Positions 1 through 9,047 of a stretch of DNA of 64,000 bases are shown here, piece by piece. The translations under genes were made by a program, and so were the position numbers. Below the pieces are notes generated by a model. The model did no database searches. It saw nothing but the letters and a program-made list of their open reading frames with translations, and was not told where the DNA came from. Within the stretch, counting starts at the first letter, position 1, and every line of letters starts with the position of its first letter. Origin of the DNA: CAYWYR01 sp964462685. GTDB taxonomy: Bacteria; Bacteroidota; Ignavibacteria; Kapaibacteriales; UBA2268. The stretch lies in contig CAYWYR010000006.1 of the NCBI GenBank assembly GCA_964462685.1, positions 92,754-156,753 on the forward strand, given 5' to 3'.

Positions 1-1068
1 CGAATACCATCGATAGCACTTACTCTTTCGCTGCTTTTATCATTGATACCACTTAGTGCCGGGGTTTTCTTCCCCGATCAGATTATATCTCTTATGGGTG
101 GTAGCGGTGAAATACTCGAGCTAGGCGTGGAATATTTTACCTTAAGGATGTACTTAGCATTTTTCGTGATCTACGGTGTCTCCTCAAATATGCTTATAAG
201 GGCCGAAGGGAAAATGGCAACGGCTATGTGGCTTGCATCCACGGGCATTATAGTAAACCTTATCTGTAATTACATTTTTATAGTCGAAATGGATATGGGG
301 GTTTCCGGGGCAGCCCATGCAACCAATATTGGGATGGTGGCATATTCAGTAGCTAATACTCTATACTATATTCTCAACAAATCAAGCTATCCGATATCCA
401 AGAGACTAATCTATCTTAAATCGAAGATTGTAAAGCGTGTTTTCTCCGTAGGTTCACCATCAATCATACAGTCCACTATGCAACTTGTACAGCAGGCATT
501 GATATTCAACCTACTCGGTATATATGGAGATGAATCCGATATTGCTTTTTATGGCGTAGTTGGAAGATTGTTCCTTGTAGCTCTGATACCTGTATTCGGT
601 ATGGTCAGGAGCGTTCAGCCTATATTCGGGATTAATTACGGGGCACAAAAATATGATCGGGTAAGATCGGCAAATACAACATTTACTGTCGGGGGGCTAA
701 TGCTGATGGGGGTTATCGGTACGTTTATGCTTCTATTCCCGGAGGCTGCGGTATCGGCTATGGTGCCGGAACTCGTAATGGACAGTGACAAGGTCTTCCT
801 GTTTAGGTTAGTGATGTTCATAGTACCGCTACTTCCATTCATATTTATGACAGTAGTGCTCAACCAATCGATTTCCGACGGACGAATAGCTGTAGGTATC
901 ACTATACTCCGGCAGGTTCTCATCTTTATTCCTCTACTTTTCTTGTTTACATATATGAGCGGAGTGGCAGGGGTTTACTACACAATATTCACTACAGAGC
1001 TTCTGGTTGTAATCATATCTATCTGGCTTACTCGTTACCAGTTAAAAAACATAAGGGTAAATAACTGA
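1..1068 (+). CDS. MATE family efflux transporter (5' truncated by window edge)
   Basis: The reading frame is open from base 1, so this is the C-terminal ~355 residues of a transporter that begins upstream; the TTG at 43 is internal. The translation is a run of hydrophobic membrane segments separated by short loops, with the small-residue-rich helices and mid-protein repeat break (a second half beginning near base 430, SPSIIQSTMQLVQQA) typical of MATE (multidrug and toxic compound extrusion) exporters. Full MATE proteins have about 450 residues and 12 helices, so roughly 100 residues are missing. MATE proteins export cationic drugs or metabolites in exchange for Na+ or H+; the substrate cannot be read from sequence. 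The DoxX gene starts 1 bp after its stop, so the two are probably cotranscribed. Confidence 0.85.
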   Translation, partial: RIPSIALTLSLLLSLIPLSAGVFFPDQIISLMGGSGEILELGVEYFTLRMYLAFFVIYGVSSNMLIRAEGKMATAMWLASTGIIVNLICNYIFIVEMDMGVSGAAHATNIGMVAYSVANTLYYILNKSSYPISKRLIYLKSKIVKRVFSVGSPSIIQSTMQLVQQALIFNLLGIYGDESDIAFYGVVGRLFLVALIPVFGMVRSVQPIFGINYGAQKYDRVRSANTTFTVGGLMLMGVIGTFMLLFPEAAVSAMVPELVMDSDKVFLFRLVMFIVPLLPFIFMTVVLNQSISDGRIAVGITILRQVLIFIPLLFLFTYMSGVAGVYYTIFTTELLVVIISIWLTRYQLKNIRVNN

Positions 1069-1069
1069 T

Positions 1070-1468
1070 ATGCTAAACAAACTACAGAATACTGATTTAG
1101 CGGCACTCATGATCAGAATTATATTCGGTGGGCTGATGCTTGTAAACCATGGCTGGGGTAAATTTGATAAAATCTCCTCAGGAAATCTCGGGTTCCCTGA
1201 TCCCTTAGGTATAGGTTCGGAGATATCGCTTTATCTCGCTGTCTTTTCCGAAGTGATATGTGCAGCACTGGTAACTGTAGGCTTATTTACGAGAGCCGCC
1301 ACGATACCTTTGGTTTTTACAATGGGTGTGGCTTTTTTCGTGGTTCACGGCGGTGATGCTTTCGCTGAGAAAGAGTCATCTTTCATGTACCTGCTCGGAT
1401 ATTTGGCAATAATATTCATTGGCCCAGGTAAATACTCTATGGATAGAGCTTTCAGAAAGAAAATGTAG
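1070..1468 (+). CDS. DoxX family membrane protein
   Basis: The 132-residue protein has four predicted membrane helices and the N-terminal pattern of the DoxX family (ALMIRIIFGGLMLVNHGWGK, with the conserved HGWGK loop), followed by an E-x-x-x-A helix (SEVICAALVTVGLFTRAA) characteristic of DoxX/SURF4-like proteins. Family members are small inner-membrane proteins, some linked to thiol or sulfur redox or to oxidative-stress complexes, but no single reaction is established for this group. It begins 1 bp after the MATE stop codon, suggesting a shared transcript. No terminator is visible after it; about 100 bp separate it from comEC. Confidence 0.8.
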   Translation: MLNKLQNTDLAALMIRIIFGGLMLVNHGWGKFDKISSGNLGFPDPLGIGSEISLYLAVFSEVICAALVTVGLFTRAATIPLVFTMGVAFFVVHGGDAFAEKESSFMYLLGYLAIIFIGPGKYSMDRAFRKKM

Positions 1469-1568
1469 TTCAATATAGCTGATAATGATTCTTTAGCTTT
1501 GCAAATTGAACCTTTTATACTATTATAGTAATCTGAATCTTCTCTCTCACCAAGCTTTATTTTAGAAA

Positions 1569-3431
1569 GTGTTCATATTTAATAGTAGGCCAGCTTTAGG
1601 CTTTATTTTCATTTCCGGCATTTCAGCTATTGTTGCCGATCATCTCTTTGGATTGTGGCCTGGTTTATTACACTTCTACTCTATACTCGCCGTAATCAGT
1701 ATAGCACTTGGGGCTGCGTTACTGTCCTACTGGAAAGATAATATAAAGCCGATATCGATTTTTCTTATGTGTTTCTCGGTAGGAGCTATTTTCTCATATA
1801 ACCTCAACATGCTTGAACTGCCCTATCCAGACTATATAAAAAGCGATGAAAAGGCCTTGGTTCAGGGTGTTATTACAGATATATTGAAATCAGAGGACGG
1901 GCTTAGTAGATATATAGTAAACGGAATTATAGATACTAAAAGCTTAGAGGCTATCAGGCATGGCGTAATGGTTGTAGATTTCAGCGATAATATACCAGAT
2001 TTAGGCAGTCAGGTAAGGATCAAAGGCACAATTGTTTACCCCGAAACACCGAATCTGCCGGGCGAGTTTGATAGCTCGTCATACCTCAAATCTAAAGGCT
2101 GCGTCGGGACTGTTTTGACCCGAGACGTATCAATCGATTATACATTAAACCAGAGCGGTCTCTATCTGACCTGGCTCAAATATCTGCATAAAAGCCGAAA
2201 TGCAATAGATAACACTCTCAGAAAGTATTATTCAGGCCACCAATACCCCGTGATAAAAGCCATGCTTCTCGGTGATAAATCTGAACTGTCCAAAGATACG
2301 CGGCAGATGTATTCAAGATCAGGAACGGCCCACCTATTGGCAGTAAGCGGTCTCCATACTGGTATAGTAGCGGCGGTAGTTTTCTTCATGTTATCAGGTG
2401 TGAGAAATAAACAGGTCAAGTTTTGGGTCTTCACACTGCTTTTAACGGGTTTTGTTATACTTAGCGGTTTTCAGCCTTCGGCCATCAGGGCAGGAACAAT
2501 GGCGGTTATATTCTTATGGATACATCTCTCGGAAAGAAAAGCCGATTCGCTGAATGTATTCGCATTTGCCGTAGCCATAGCCTTGATAATAGACCCTAGC
2601 CTTTTCTATTCGATCGGTTTTAGGATGTCCGTAATGGCGGTATTAGGTATTTTGTTATTCTATTCCAAGCTATATAAATCACTTGTTTCAATATTGAGAA
2701 ATAGATTTGTATCTTCATCTTTAGCAGTAAGTGTAGCATCATCGGTATTACTCTTTCCATATATAGCTTATGTTTTCGGGAGCTTTTCAATTATATCACC
2801 ATTAGCGAATTTAGTAATTGTACCGATCTATTCTTTGGGGTTAGTCTTTTCAATAATAGCAGAGCTTTTCACTGGTTTGTTAACTCCGATAGCAGAGACT
2901 TATCATAATGCCAGCGGTTTCTTACTTGATATAGGTATGATCGCGAACGAGTATTTCGCAAGCTTATCTTGGGCTTCGGTTGATAGCGAAGCGGCCTTCC
3001 CCTTTGCGGCAGTGTACAGTCTTGTATTGATTGCCTTGCTTATCAATGTATATTGGCCATTAAAAATCGCAATAGCTTCTACTACCCTGTTGTTTATAAT
3101 AACGCCTGTTTCCGAAGAAGATATGAGAATCTACAATAGAAAGAACCTCGTTTATATAGAAAGTCAAAATTCAGGCGCTTCTTTGATTCTTGACAAACAT
3201 TACTCTGATTATCCTAAAACTGATTTCGGACTTATGAATTATCTAGGTAATAAACTGGAGGTAGGTGATACAGTTTTGATTTCCGGCCTGCACGGAATGA
3301 AGCTTACGGATATGTACAAATACGATAGAAAGCTTGAGATAATCGAGATTGATACAGCAACACAGAGGTCATTCCTCGAAAAAACAAACATTGATATAAC
3401 AAACACGTCGGTTAAGTCTGATAGCAGATAG
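1569..3431 (+). CDS. ComEC/Rec2 family DNA-uptake channel, lacking the metallo-beta-lactamase domain
   Basis: The 620-residue polytopic membrane protein starts at a GTG. Residues ~20-80 hold N-terminal membrane helices. Residues ~85-180 resemble the OB-like DUF4131 region. Residues ~220-500 form the Competence domain, with the family signature AVSGLHTGI near residue 257. ComEC conducts single-stranded DNA across the inner membrane during natural transformation. Many ComEC proteins of 700-800 residues carry a C-terminal metallo-beta-lactamase nuclease domain. Here the C-terminus (residues ~510-620) is short and shows no HxHxDH motif, so degradation of the non-transforming strand would need another nuclease. 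No other competence gene is nearby. Confidence 0.85.
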   Translation: MFIFNSRPALGFIFISGISAIVADHLFGLWPGLLHFYSILAVISIALGAALLSYWKDNIKPISIFLMCFSVGAIFSYNLNMLELPYPDYIKSDEKALVQGVITDILKSEDGLSRYIVNGIIDTKSLEAIRHGVMVVDFSDNIPDLGSQVRIKGTIVYPETPNLPGEFDSSSYLKSKGCVGTVLTRDVSIDYTLNQSGLYLTWLKYLHKSRNAIDNTLRKYYSGHQYPVIKAMLLGDKSELSKDTRQMYSRSGTAHLLAVSGLHTGIVAAVVFFMLSGVRNKQVKFWVFTLLLTGFVILSGFQPSAIRAGTMAVIFLWIHLSERKADSLNVFAFAVAIALIIDPSLFYSIGFRMSVMAVLGILLFYSKLYKSLVSILRNRFVSSSLAVSVASSVLLFPYIAYVFGSFSIISPLANLVIVPIYSLGLVFSIIAELFTGLLTPIAETYHNASGFLLDIGMIANEYFASLSWASVDSEAAFPFAAVYSLVLIALLINVYWPLKIAIASTTLLFIITPVSEEDMRIYNRKNLVYIESQNSGASLILDKHYSDYPKTDFGLMNYLGNKLEVGDTVLISGLHGMKLTDMYKYDRKLEIIEIDTATQRSFLEKTNIDITNTSVKSDSR

Positions 3432-3464
3432 CATAGTATCAATGAATATTAAACTGAAACCCTG

Positions 3465-4253
3465 ATGCCACAGAAAGCAATAGTCCATACAGCCAAATAC
3501 CCTGAAGTTGATGTAGAATTTATCAATACAAAAGACTTTCCAGTTACGATTGGGTGTACTCTGAATTCTGAGGAAAAACCATTTACTATAGGCCCTTCGA
3601 GAAATACTGATAGTAATCTGATAAAAGAGAACAAGGCAAAGCTGAACGCATATCTAAAAACCAAACCCTCTAAATCAATATATCTCTACCAAACACATAG
3701 CGATAATATTTATCTGCCTGATAGTTCTACGGAGTTAAGACTGGATGGAGGTTATGATAATGTAGGAGAATATGATGCTGCTATATCGAATATTAAGGGT
3801 TCACAGATCAATCTATCTGTAGCTGATTGTGGTGCTGTAATACTTTTCCATAGGGATAGTAATACCATTGCATGTATTCACAGTGGATGGAAAGGCACAG
3901 AAAAGTCTATTACAGAAAAAACTATAATAAAATTTGCCAAAGGTTTGGGTAAGTCAGTTGATCAAATAGCAAATAGCTTGGTTGTTTGGTTACTTCCATC
4001 AGCAACAGGCGACGCTTATGAAGTAGGGGAGGAATTTATTGAAAAGTTCCCTGATTCGATAAGCCTAAAAGCGGGTAAAGTATATTTTGATAACAAAAAA
4101 GAAATTATTTCAAGGTTGACTGGTTTGGGTGTTAAGGATGAAAATATCCATGTTTGCGCCTCCTGTACCATTGGGGACAACAAGTATCATTCTTTCCGTA
4201 GAGAAGGGGAGTTATCCGGCAGGATGAACGCTTTTGTAAGGCTAGAGGGCTAA
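3465..4253 (+). CDS. pgeF: Peptidoglycan editing factor PgeF / polyphenol-oxidase family (DUF152)
   Basis: The 262-residue cytoplasmic protein has all the hallmark motifs of the YfiH/PgeF family: QTHSDN (His78), VADCGAV (Cys122), HSGWKGT (His139), and a C-terminal SFRREG with SGR. His78, Cys122 and His139 correspond to the metal and catalytic triad of the family. PgeF-type proteins hydrolyse wrongly incorporated peptidoglycan precursors in some bacteria, and homologues act on purine nucleosides; which applies here is unknown. Its length matches the family norm (~240-280). The next gene begins 3 bp after its stop, so it heads a small cluster with the RRM-like protein and the crotonase. Confidence 0.88.
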   Translation: MPQKAIVHTAKYPEVDVEFINTKDFPVTIGCTLNSEEKPFTIGPSRNTDSNLIKENKAKLNAYLKTKPSKSIYLYQTHSDNIYLPDSSTELRLDGGYDNVGEYDAAISNIKGSQINLSVADCGAVILFHRDSNTIACIHSGWKGTEKSITEKTIIKFAKGLGKSVDQIANSLVVWLLPSATGDAYEVGEEFIEKFPDSISLKAGKVYFDNKKEIISRLTGLGVKDENIHVCASCTIGDNKYHSFRREGELSGRMNAFVRLEG

Positions 4254-4256
4254 AGA

Positions 4257-4664
4257 ATGAAGTATATTATCGGTAACATCAATTCTTCCACCTACAAAGC
4301 TGAAATCTCATTACTTCTTAAAGGGCTTTTTGAAGACATAAAGCTGATTCATATCTTAAAGCTTAAGAAAAATAAGGCTTTTGCGGTTATTACAAAAAAA
4401 GATGATGTTAGGTCAGAAGATGAAGATCATGTTTCAGAGCTAACTAATAGCGACTTAGTAGATAGCCAAGATGATAGTAACCAAGCTAATATCAATGGCA
4501 ATGATATAACTTTGCTAAACGGTTATTTGTTCGGAGGTAATAGATTAACTGTAAAAGAAGTAACCGCCTATAAGCCTAAAGAACAATCAGAAAAGAAAAA
4601 GAATCCCCGCAAGAAAAAGCCTACACTAAAAAATAAGGATAGTACTGCTGATGCAGATGATTGA
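4257..4664 (+). CDS. Small RRM-like putative RNA-binding protein with basic tail
   Basis: I do not recognise this 135-residue protein as a named family, but its layout resembles an RNA-recognition motif. An RNP2-like first strand (YIIGNIN, residues 3-9) is followed by an RNP1-like strand (KAFAVIT) and a final strand LNGYLFGGNRLTVKEV, which matches the typical RRM ending. Between them (residues ~48-80) lies an acidic, Ser/Asp-rich insert in place of a normal loop. The C-terminus is lysine-rich (KKKNPRKKK), a likely nucleic-acid contact. It starts 3 bp after pgeF and its end overlaps the crotonase gene by 14 bp, implying translational coupling. The RNA-binding role is inference; no structure search was possible. 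Confidence 0.6.
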   Translation: MKYIIGNINSSTYKAEISLLLKGLFEDIKLIHILKLKKNKAFAVITKKDDVRSEDEDHVSELTNSDLVDSQDDSNQANINGNDITLLNGYLFGGNRLTVKEVTAYKPKEQSEKKKNPRKKKPTLKNKDSTADADD

Positions 4665-5394
4665 AACCAAGTACGAAAATGATATATTATATCTATATTT
4701 AAGTAGGAACGATAAAAAAAACGCACTCAACCCAGAATTTGTAAAGCAGATTTCTAATTCTATTTCCTCTATTCCTGAAACCGCAAAAGCACTAGTTATA
4801 TCCTCTACTGGTGATACTTTTTGTGCAGGTGCCGATCTGGACTGGGTTAGGCAAGGGCAACATCAAAGCAGAGAACAGAATTTTAATGAATCGCTTGAGC
4901 TGGTAAAGCTACTGGCTTCATTATCGGATTTGCCTATACCAGTGATAACTATAGCTAAAGGTGCTGCCGTTGGTGCAGGTGCAGGTTTGCTCCTTAATTC
5001 AGATCATATTATCGTACAAAAGAATACTGTTTTGAGTTTTTCGGAGGTAAAGATAGGTGTTGTGCCTGTTGCTATCATAGAGAAAATGTTCGATGTATTT
5101 CCTTATTACAAAGCCAAAGAACTTCTCCTTACAGGCAGAAGGATAAAAGGCTCCGATCTAAAAAAAATAGGTATAACCGATAACGTTTACTCAAGCGATA
5201 CAGATGCCAAAATCATGTTGGATGAAATAATTGATGAGATAAGCACTACTAAGCCAGAGGCAGTTTCGATGACAAAACATCTTATCAGTAGTAGCTCCAA
5301 GCCGAAACTTGCCCAAGAGTTTATAGCGGAGAAAATCGCTGATCTGCGAAATACCGAAGAAGCCCGTGAGGGTATAGATAAGTTCTTCTCGTAA
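4651..5394 (+). CDS. Enoyl-CoA hydratase/isomerase family, methylglutaconyl-CoA-hydratase-like
   Basis: This is a 247-residue crotonase-fold protein. The oxyanion-hole segment FCAGADLDWV (near residue 57) and the glycine-rich GAAVGAGAGLLL are present. In the second active-site segment, the Glu found in classical crotonase (GCEL) is replaced by a small residue (GAGAGL), while SEVKIGVVP keeps the other glutamate. This combination resembles LiuC/methylglutaconyl-CoA hydratases of leucine breakdown more than canonical FadB-type hydratases. It may start at the ATG at 4651 or at the next ATG at 4657. It overlaps the preceding gene by 14 bp. The exact substrate is inferred; the crotonase family call is firm. 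Confidence 0.82.
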   Translation: MQMIETKYENDILYLYLSRNDKKNALNPEFVKQISNSISSIPETAKALVISSTGDTFCAGADLDWVRQGQHQSREQNFNESLELVKLLASLSDLPIPVITIAKGAAVGAGAGLLLNSDHIIVQKNTVLSFSEVKIGVVPVAIIEKMFDVFPYYKAKELLLTGRRIKGSDLKKIGITDNVYSSDTDAKIMLDEIIDEISTTKPEAVSMTKHLISSSSKPKLAQEFIAEKIADLRNTEEAREGIDKFFS

Positions 5395-5444
5395 TGCTTT
5401 ATTAATTTCGCAGTATATCCTATAACAAACTTTATGGCATCAGA

Positions 5445-6395
5445 ATGAAGATAAGCGGTTTCACAATGGGCAGAAACGTAGGCAAATTGTACTATCCTAT
5501 AGCCGAATCTATTAAATCTATATTGCCAATCGTTGATGAGTTTGTTGTAGCTTATGGCAAAAGCGATGAGGATGACGATGCACTTCAGAGAATAAAAGCT
5601 ATTGGTTCAGATAAGATCAAGATCATTGAAACCGAATGGGACTTAGAGAAATATCCTAACGGAACTGAGAATGCCCACCAAACAGATATAGCCAAAGATC
5701 ATTGTACCGGGGATTGGCTTTTTTATCTTCAGGCTGATGAAGTGGTACATGAAAAGTATTTGCCTATTATAGAAAATCGCTGCAAGGAATTAATAGGAAA
5801 TAATGAAGTAGAAGGGCTGCTATTCAAATACAGACACTTCTGGGGGGATTACGATCATTATATGGACTCTCATTCTTGGTATCCTCATGAAATAAGGATA
5901 GTCCGCAATCTACCTGAAATCCACTCCTGGGAATCTGCCCAATCCTTTAGAAGAATACCAGGATTCGATAGGGTCGATTACCGTCAGCAAGAAGGAACGC
6001 ATAAACTCAAAGTAGCATTGGTTGATGCCTACATCTATCACTACGGTTGGGTGCGGCCGCCAAAGTACATGCAGAACAAGCGTAAAGCTCTTGATACTAT
6101 CCATAAAGGGGGCGGTAAGGTATCTGAAATGTACCAGACACAGACTGATGAGTTTGATTACGGCCCGTTGGATCTCGCTAAGATTCACGATGGGACTCAC
6201 CCTGCGGTAATGGCGGACTGGATAGCGAGGTTCGATTGGGCCGGTAGTCTAAGACAGTCCGGATCTATACCCAAAAACAGACCTCCGATGAAACACGAAC
6301 GCACCAAGTATAAGTTTATCTCTTGGCTTGAAGATACATTTAACGGGGGTAAGCAGCTCGGGGGTTTCAAGAACTATGAGCTGCTTGATATCTGA
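5445..6395 (+). CDS. Family 2-like glycosyltransferase
   Basis: The 316-residue soluble protein starts with a beta-strand and helix pattern typical of a GT-A nucleotide-sugar-binding fold (MKISGFTMGRN followed by SILPIVDEFVVAYGKSDD). The DXD-equivalent metal-binding segment is FYLQADEVVHE, near residue 95. The C-terminal half (after residue ~160) holds aromatic-rich segments such as YHYGWVRPPKYM that are common in this Bacteroidota glycosyltransferase group. It would transfer a sugar from an NDP-sugar to an unknown acceptor, probably in surface polysaccharide or glycoprotein synthesis. It stands 50 bp downstream of the crotonase gene without other polysaccharide genes, so no pathway can be named. 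Confidence 0.72.
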   Translation: MKISGFTMGRNVGKLYYPIAESIKSILPIVDEFVVAYGKSDEDDDALQRIKAIGSDKIKIIETEWDLEKYPNGTENAHQTDIAKDHCTGDWLFYLQADEVVHEKYLPIIENRCKELIGNNEVEGLLFKYRHFWGDYDHYMDSHSWYPHEIRIVRNLPEIHSWESAQSFRRIPGFDRVDYRQQEGTHKLKVALVDAYIYHYGWVRPPKYMQNKRKALDTIHKGGGKVSEMYQTQTDEFDYGPLDLAKIHDGTHPAVMADWIARFDWAGSLRQSGSIPKNRPPMKHERTKYKFISWLEDTFNGGKQLGGFKNYELLDI

Positions 6396-6548
6396 CCCCT
6401 AATGCAGTCGATAACAAGCTTTGTTTAATGTATATTGTAATAAAACCTATACCAATGATATATAGATAATAAACAAATACTTATAGTTATCGTGGAAAAC
6501 CAAATCAATTCAATTCTATTTTCGCTTTTCATTTAGCTTGGATTTAAT

Positions 6549-6556
6549 TAAATTTG
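6549..6556 (+). promoter_or_regulatory. Possible Bacteroidota-type -7 promoter element upstream of the E1 gene
   Basis: The octamer TAAATTTG fits the Bacteroidota sigma-factor -7 consensus TAnnTTTG and lies about 41 bp before the E1 start codon. I see no well-spaced -33 TTG box (the nearest TTG, at 6538, is too close), so this remains a weak call. Confidence 0.3.
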
Positions 6557-6597
6557 TAGCTATTCAATTTGACAAAAAACGTTAATCAGGACTAAGA

Positions 6598-8697
6598 ATG
6601 GCGGTTAAAAAAGGCAATACTAAGCAAATAGAGAAGGCTCTTGAAAATGTTGACTTTTTTGTCAATACAAAAGGCCTCTCTCACAAAACTCTTAATCTTT
6701 CAAAAGATGACCTTGTATCAGCACTTCGCCTGATGATCACTGCACGCCAAACAGATGACAAACACCTCACACTAGTTAAGCAAGGTAAATCTTTCTTCCA
6801 TATCGGTGTTTCCGGCCATGAGTGTATTCAGGTAGCTGTAGCTGGCCAGATGAGACAAGAAGATTATGCTTGGACATACTACAGGGACATGGCTATAGCT
6901 TACACCAAAGGCATGACCATGAAAGATTATTTTATGCTTGCCTTCGCCAAGAAAGACTGTATGGCTACTGGCGGCCGCCAAATGCCCGGTCACTTCGGCC
7001 ATCCAGATTATAATATGCCTACTCAGTCTTCACCTACGGGTACGCAGTTCCTTCCAGCCGTAGGTACTGCACTCGCAGGTAGAAAATTAGGTACAGAAGA
7101 GATTACTTATGTAGCTTCAGGTGAAGGTACGACATCGCAAGGTGAGTTTTTTGAAGCCGTTAACTGGGCGCACAGAGAAAAATTACCGGTCATCTTCTGC
7201 ATTCAGGATAATGGTTATGCGATCTCAGTAAAAAGAGAAGATCAAGGTGCAGGTGGTACGGTACTGGATTATTTCGGCAACTATCCGAATCTGAAAAAAA
7301 TACGTGTTGACGGTACAAATTATCTGGAGTCTGTTAAAGCTGCCCGTGAAGCTATGGAATGGATGAGAGCAGGTAAAGGTCCTGTTCTGATGCACGCTCT
7401 TGTAGAAAGGCTTCTGCCTCATTCTTCATCGGATGACCATAGAAAGTACCGCCCTGAAGAAGATCTGGAAGAAGCGAAGAACGAAAAAGACTGTATCCAG
7501 ATACTTTCGGATTATCTTGTTAAGAACAATATGATGAAAGCCGAAGAGATCGATCAGATGTTCAAAGATGTTCGCAAGGAACTTGATGAAGCCGCTGATT
7601 GGGCTTGGGAACAAGAAGACCCTGTAGCCGAAGACTCAGTTAAGCAGAACTTCGCCGATCCTTCGACTAGAGATCTCGACTATGCAACTTCAGAACCTAC
7701 TGAAGGCGAGCCAGTAGTACTTGTAGATGGTATCAATCACGCACTTCACGAAGAGATGAAGCGTAATGACAAAATGTATATCTTCGGTGAAGACGTTGAG
7801 GACGGTAAAGGTGGGGTGTTCACAGCAACACGAGGTCTATCTGAATCATTTGGTAAGGATAGGGTATTCAACTCTCCACTCGCCGAAGCATCTATCGCTG
7901 GTGTGGCTCTCGGTATGGCGGTTAGAGGCTTAAAACCAGTTGTAGAAGTACAGTTCGGAGATTATATCTGGCCTGCATTTATGCAGTATAAAAATGAGAT
8001 CTCAGCCATGAGATTCAGATCAGACGGGCATTTTTCAGCTCCAGTTGTTACTCGTGTGGCAGTAGGTGGTTATATTCATGGCGGGCTTTGCCACAGCCAG
8101 AATATTGAAGCGATTTTTTCGCATGTTCCAGGCCTGTTTATCGCATACCCTTCTAACGCAGCAGATGCGAAAGGGCTTTTGAAAACAGCTTGCCGTATTG
8201 ACGACCCGGTTATCTTCTGCGAGCACAAAGGTATGTACAGACTTCCATTCGCCCGTGTTACCGAACCTGATGATAACTATCTAATACCATTTGGTAAAGG
8301 TAAGATAGTAACCGAGGGTACCGATCTTACAGTAGTAACTTATGGTATGGGTGTAAAAGACTCATTTAACGCAGCTAAAAAAATTGAAAAAGAGACTGGT
8401 AAGAAAGTAGAGATTGTCGATCTTAGGACTATAGTGCCATGGGATCAGGAACTTGTACTTGAATCGGTTAAGAAAACTAGCCGCTGTCTAGTTGTGCATG
8501 AAGATACTATGACAACATCGGTAAGCGGAAATATCACTTCACTTATAGCAGACGAGGGCTTCCATTATCTTGATGCACCCATTAAGCGTGTTACAGCAAA
8601 GGATTCACACATACCATACCATCCAGTTTATGAAATGGACGTACTTCCTACTGAAGAAAAGATTTTCGATGCTATGAAAGAAGTACTGAACTTCTGA
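6598..8697 (+). CDS. Fused 2-oxoacid dehydrogenase E1 alpha/beta subunit (branched-chain/pyruvate type)
   Basis: This 699-residue protein joins both E1 subunits in one chain. Residues ~45-340 are the E1-alpha part with the thiamine-diphosphate segment ASGEGTTSQGEFFEAVN (GEG instead of the usual GDG) and the phosphorylation-loop-like HSSSDDHRKYRP. Residues ~370-699 are the E1-beta part (transketolase pyrimidine-binding and C-terminal domains; IFGEDVEDGKGGVF, NSPLAEASIAG). It decarboxylates a 2-oxoacid and reductively acylates the lipoyl group of E2. Fused E1 enzymes of this kind are common in Bacteroidota and are usually annotated as branched-chain 2-oxoacid dehydrogenases. E2 and E3 genes are not in the window; lipB at 40608 could supply lipoylation. 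A terminator follows directly. Confidence 0.9.
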   Translation: MAVKKGNTKQIEKALENVDFFVNTKGLSHKTLNLSKDDLVSALRLMITARQTDDKHLTLVKQGKSFFHIGVSGHECIQVAVAGQMRQEDYAWTYYRDMAIAYTKGMTMKDYFMLAFAKKDCMATGGRQMPGHFGHPDYNMPTQSSPTGTQFLPAVGTALAGRKLGTEEITYVASGEGTTSQGEFFEAVNWAHREKLPVIFCIQDNGYAISVKREDQGAGGTVLDYFGNYPNLKKIRVDGTNYLESVKAAREAMEWMRAGKGPVLMHALVERLLPHSSSDDHRKYRPEEDLEEAKNEKDCIQILSDYLVKNNMMKAEEIDQMFKDVRKELDEAADWAWEQEDPVAEDSVKQNFADPSTRDLDYATSEPTEGEPVVLVDGINHALHEEMKRNDKMYIFGEDVEDGKGGVFTATRGLSESFGKDRVFNSPLAEASIAGVALGMAVRGLKPVVEVQFGDYIWPAFMQYKNEISAMRFRSDGHFSAPVVTRVAVGGYIHGGLCHSQNIEAIFSHVPGLFIAYPSNAADAKGLLKTACRIDDPVIFCEHKGMYRLPFARVTEPDDNYLIPFGKGKIVTEGTDLTVVTYGMGVKDSFNAAKKIEKETGKKVEIVDLRTIVPWDQELVLESVKKTSRCLVVHEDTMTTSVSGNITSLIADEGFHYLDAPIKRVTAKDSHIPYHPVYEMDVLPTEEKIFDAMKEVLNF

Positions 8698-8737
8698 GTT
8701 AACTCTAAACATTCTCAGAGAAATTAAGTAGATAATC

Positions 8738-8767
8738 AAAGCCTTTCAGTAATGGAAGGCTTTTTTT
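8738..8767 (+). terminator. Rho-independent terminator of the E1 gene
   Basis: The arms AAGCCTTTC and GGAAGGCTT form a 9-bp stem with a 6-nt loop, followed by a run of seven T residues. It lies 41 bp past the E1 stop and separates that gene from the toxin-antitoxin cluster. Confidence 0.85.
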
Positions 8768-8777
8768 ATATTCGGGA

Positions 8778-9047
8778 ATGAGAGAGATTCGATGGGACGA
8801 AGAAAAAAATAAGGTTTTGATCAGAACTCGGGGAGTCAGTTTTGACGAGGTAAAAGACCTTATCGAAAACAATCAAATACTTGATATCATAAAAGTACCC
8901 AATAATGAAAAGTATCCTAACCAAAAAGGCTTCGTACTGAAAATTAGAGGCTATGTACATCTTGTACCTTTTGTTCAAGATAGTAAGACAATTTTTTTGA
9001 AAACTGTTATACCAAATAGAAAACTAAATAAGAAATATGGTAAATAA
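8778..9047 (+). CDS. BrnT-like toxin of a type II toxin-antitoxin pair
   Basis: The 89-residue protein opens with IRWDEEKNKVLIRTRGVSFD, which matches the BrnT-family start (F/W-D-x-x-K-x-x-x-N/L-x-x-x-x-GVSFE) almost position for position, and closes with a basic KTVIPNRKLNKKYGK where BrnT ribonucleases carry their C-terminal R-R cluster. BrnT toxins are RelE-fold ribonucleases that block translation. The downstream gene overlaps its 3' end by 11 bp, the classic coupling of such pairs, here in toxin-first order. Similar toxin families near DUF4258 are an alternative label. It sits 11 bp after the E1 terminator and may have its own promoter in or after that hairpin. Confidence 0.72.
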   Translation: MREIRWDEEKNKVLIRTRGVSFDEVKDLIENNQILDIIKVPNNEKYPNQKGFVLKIRGYVHLVPFVQDSKTIFLKTVIPNRKLNKKYGK

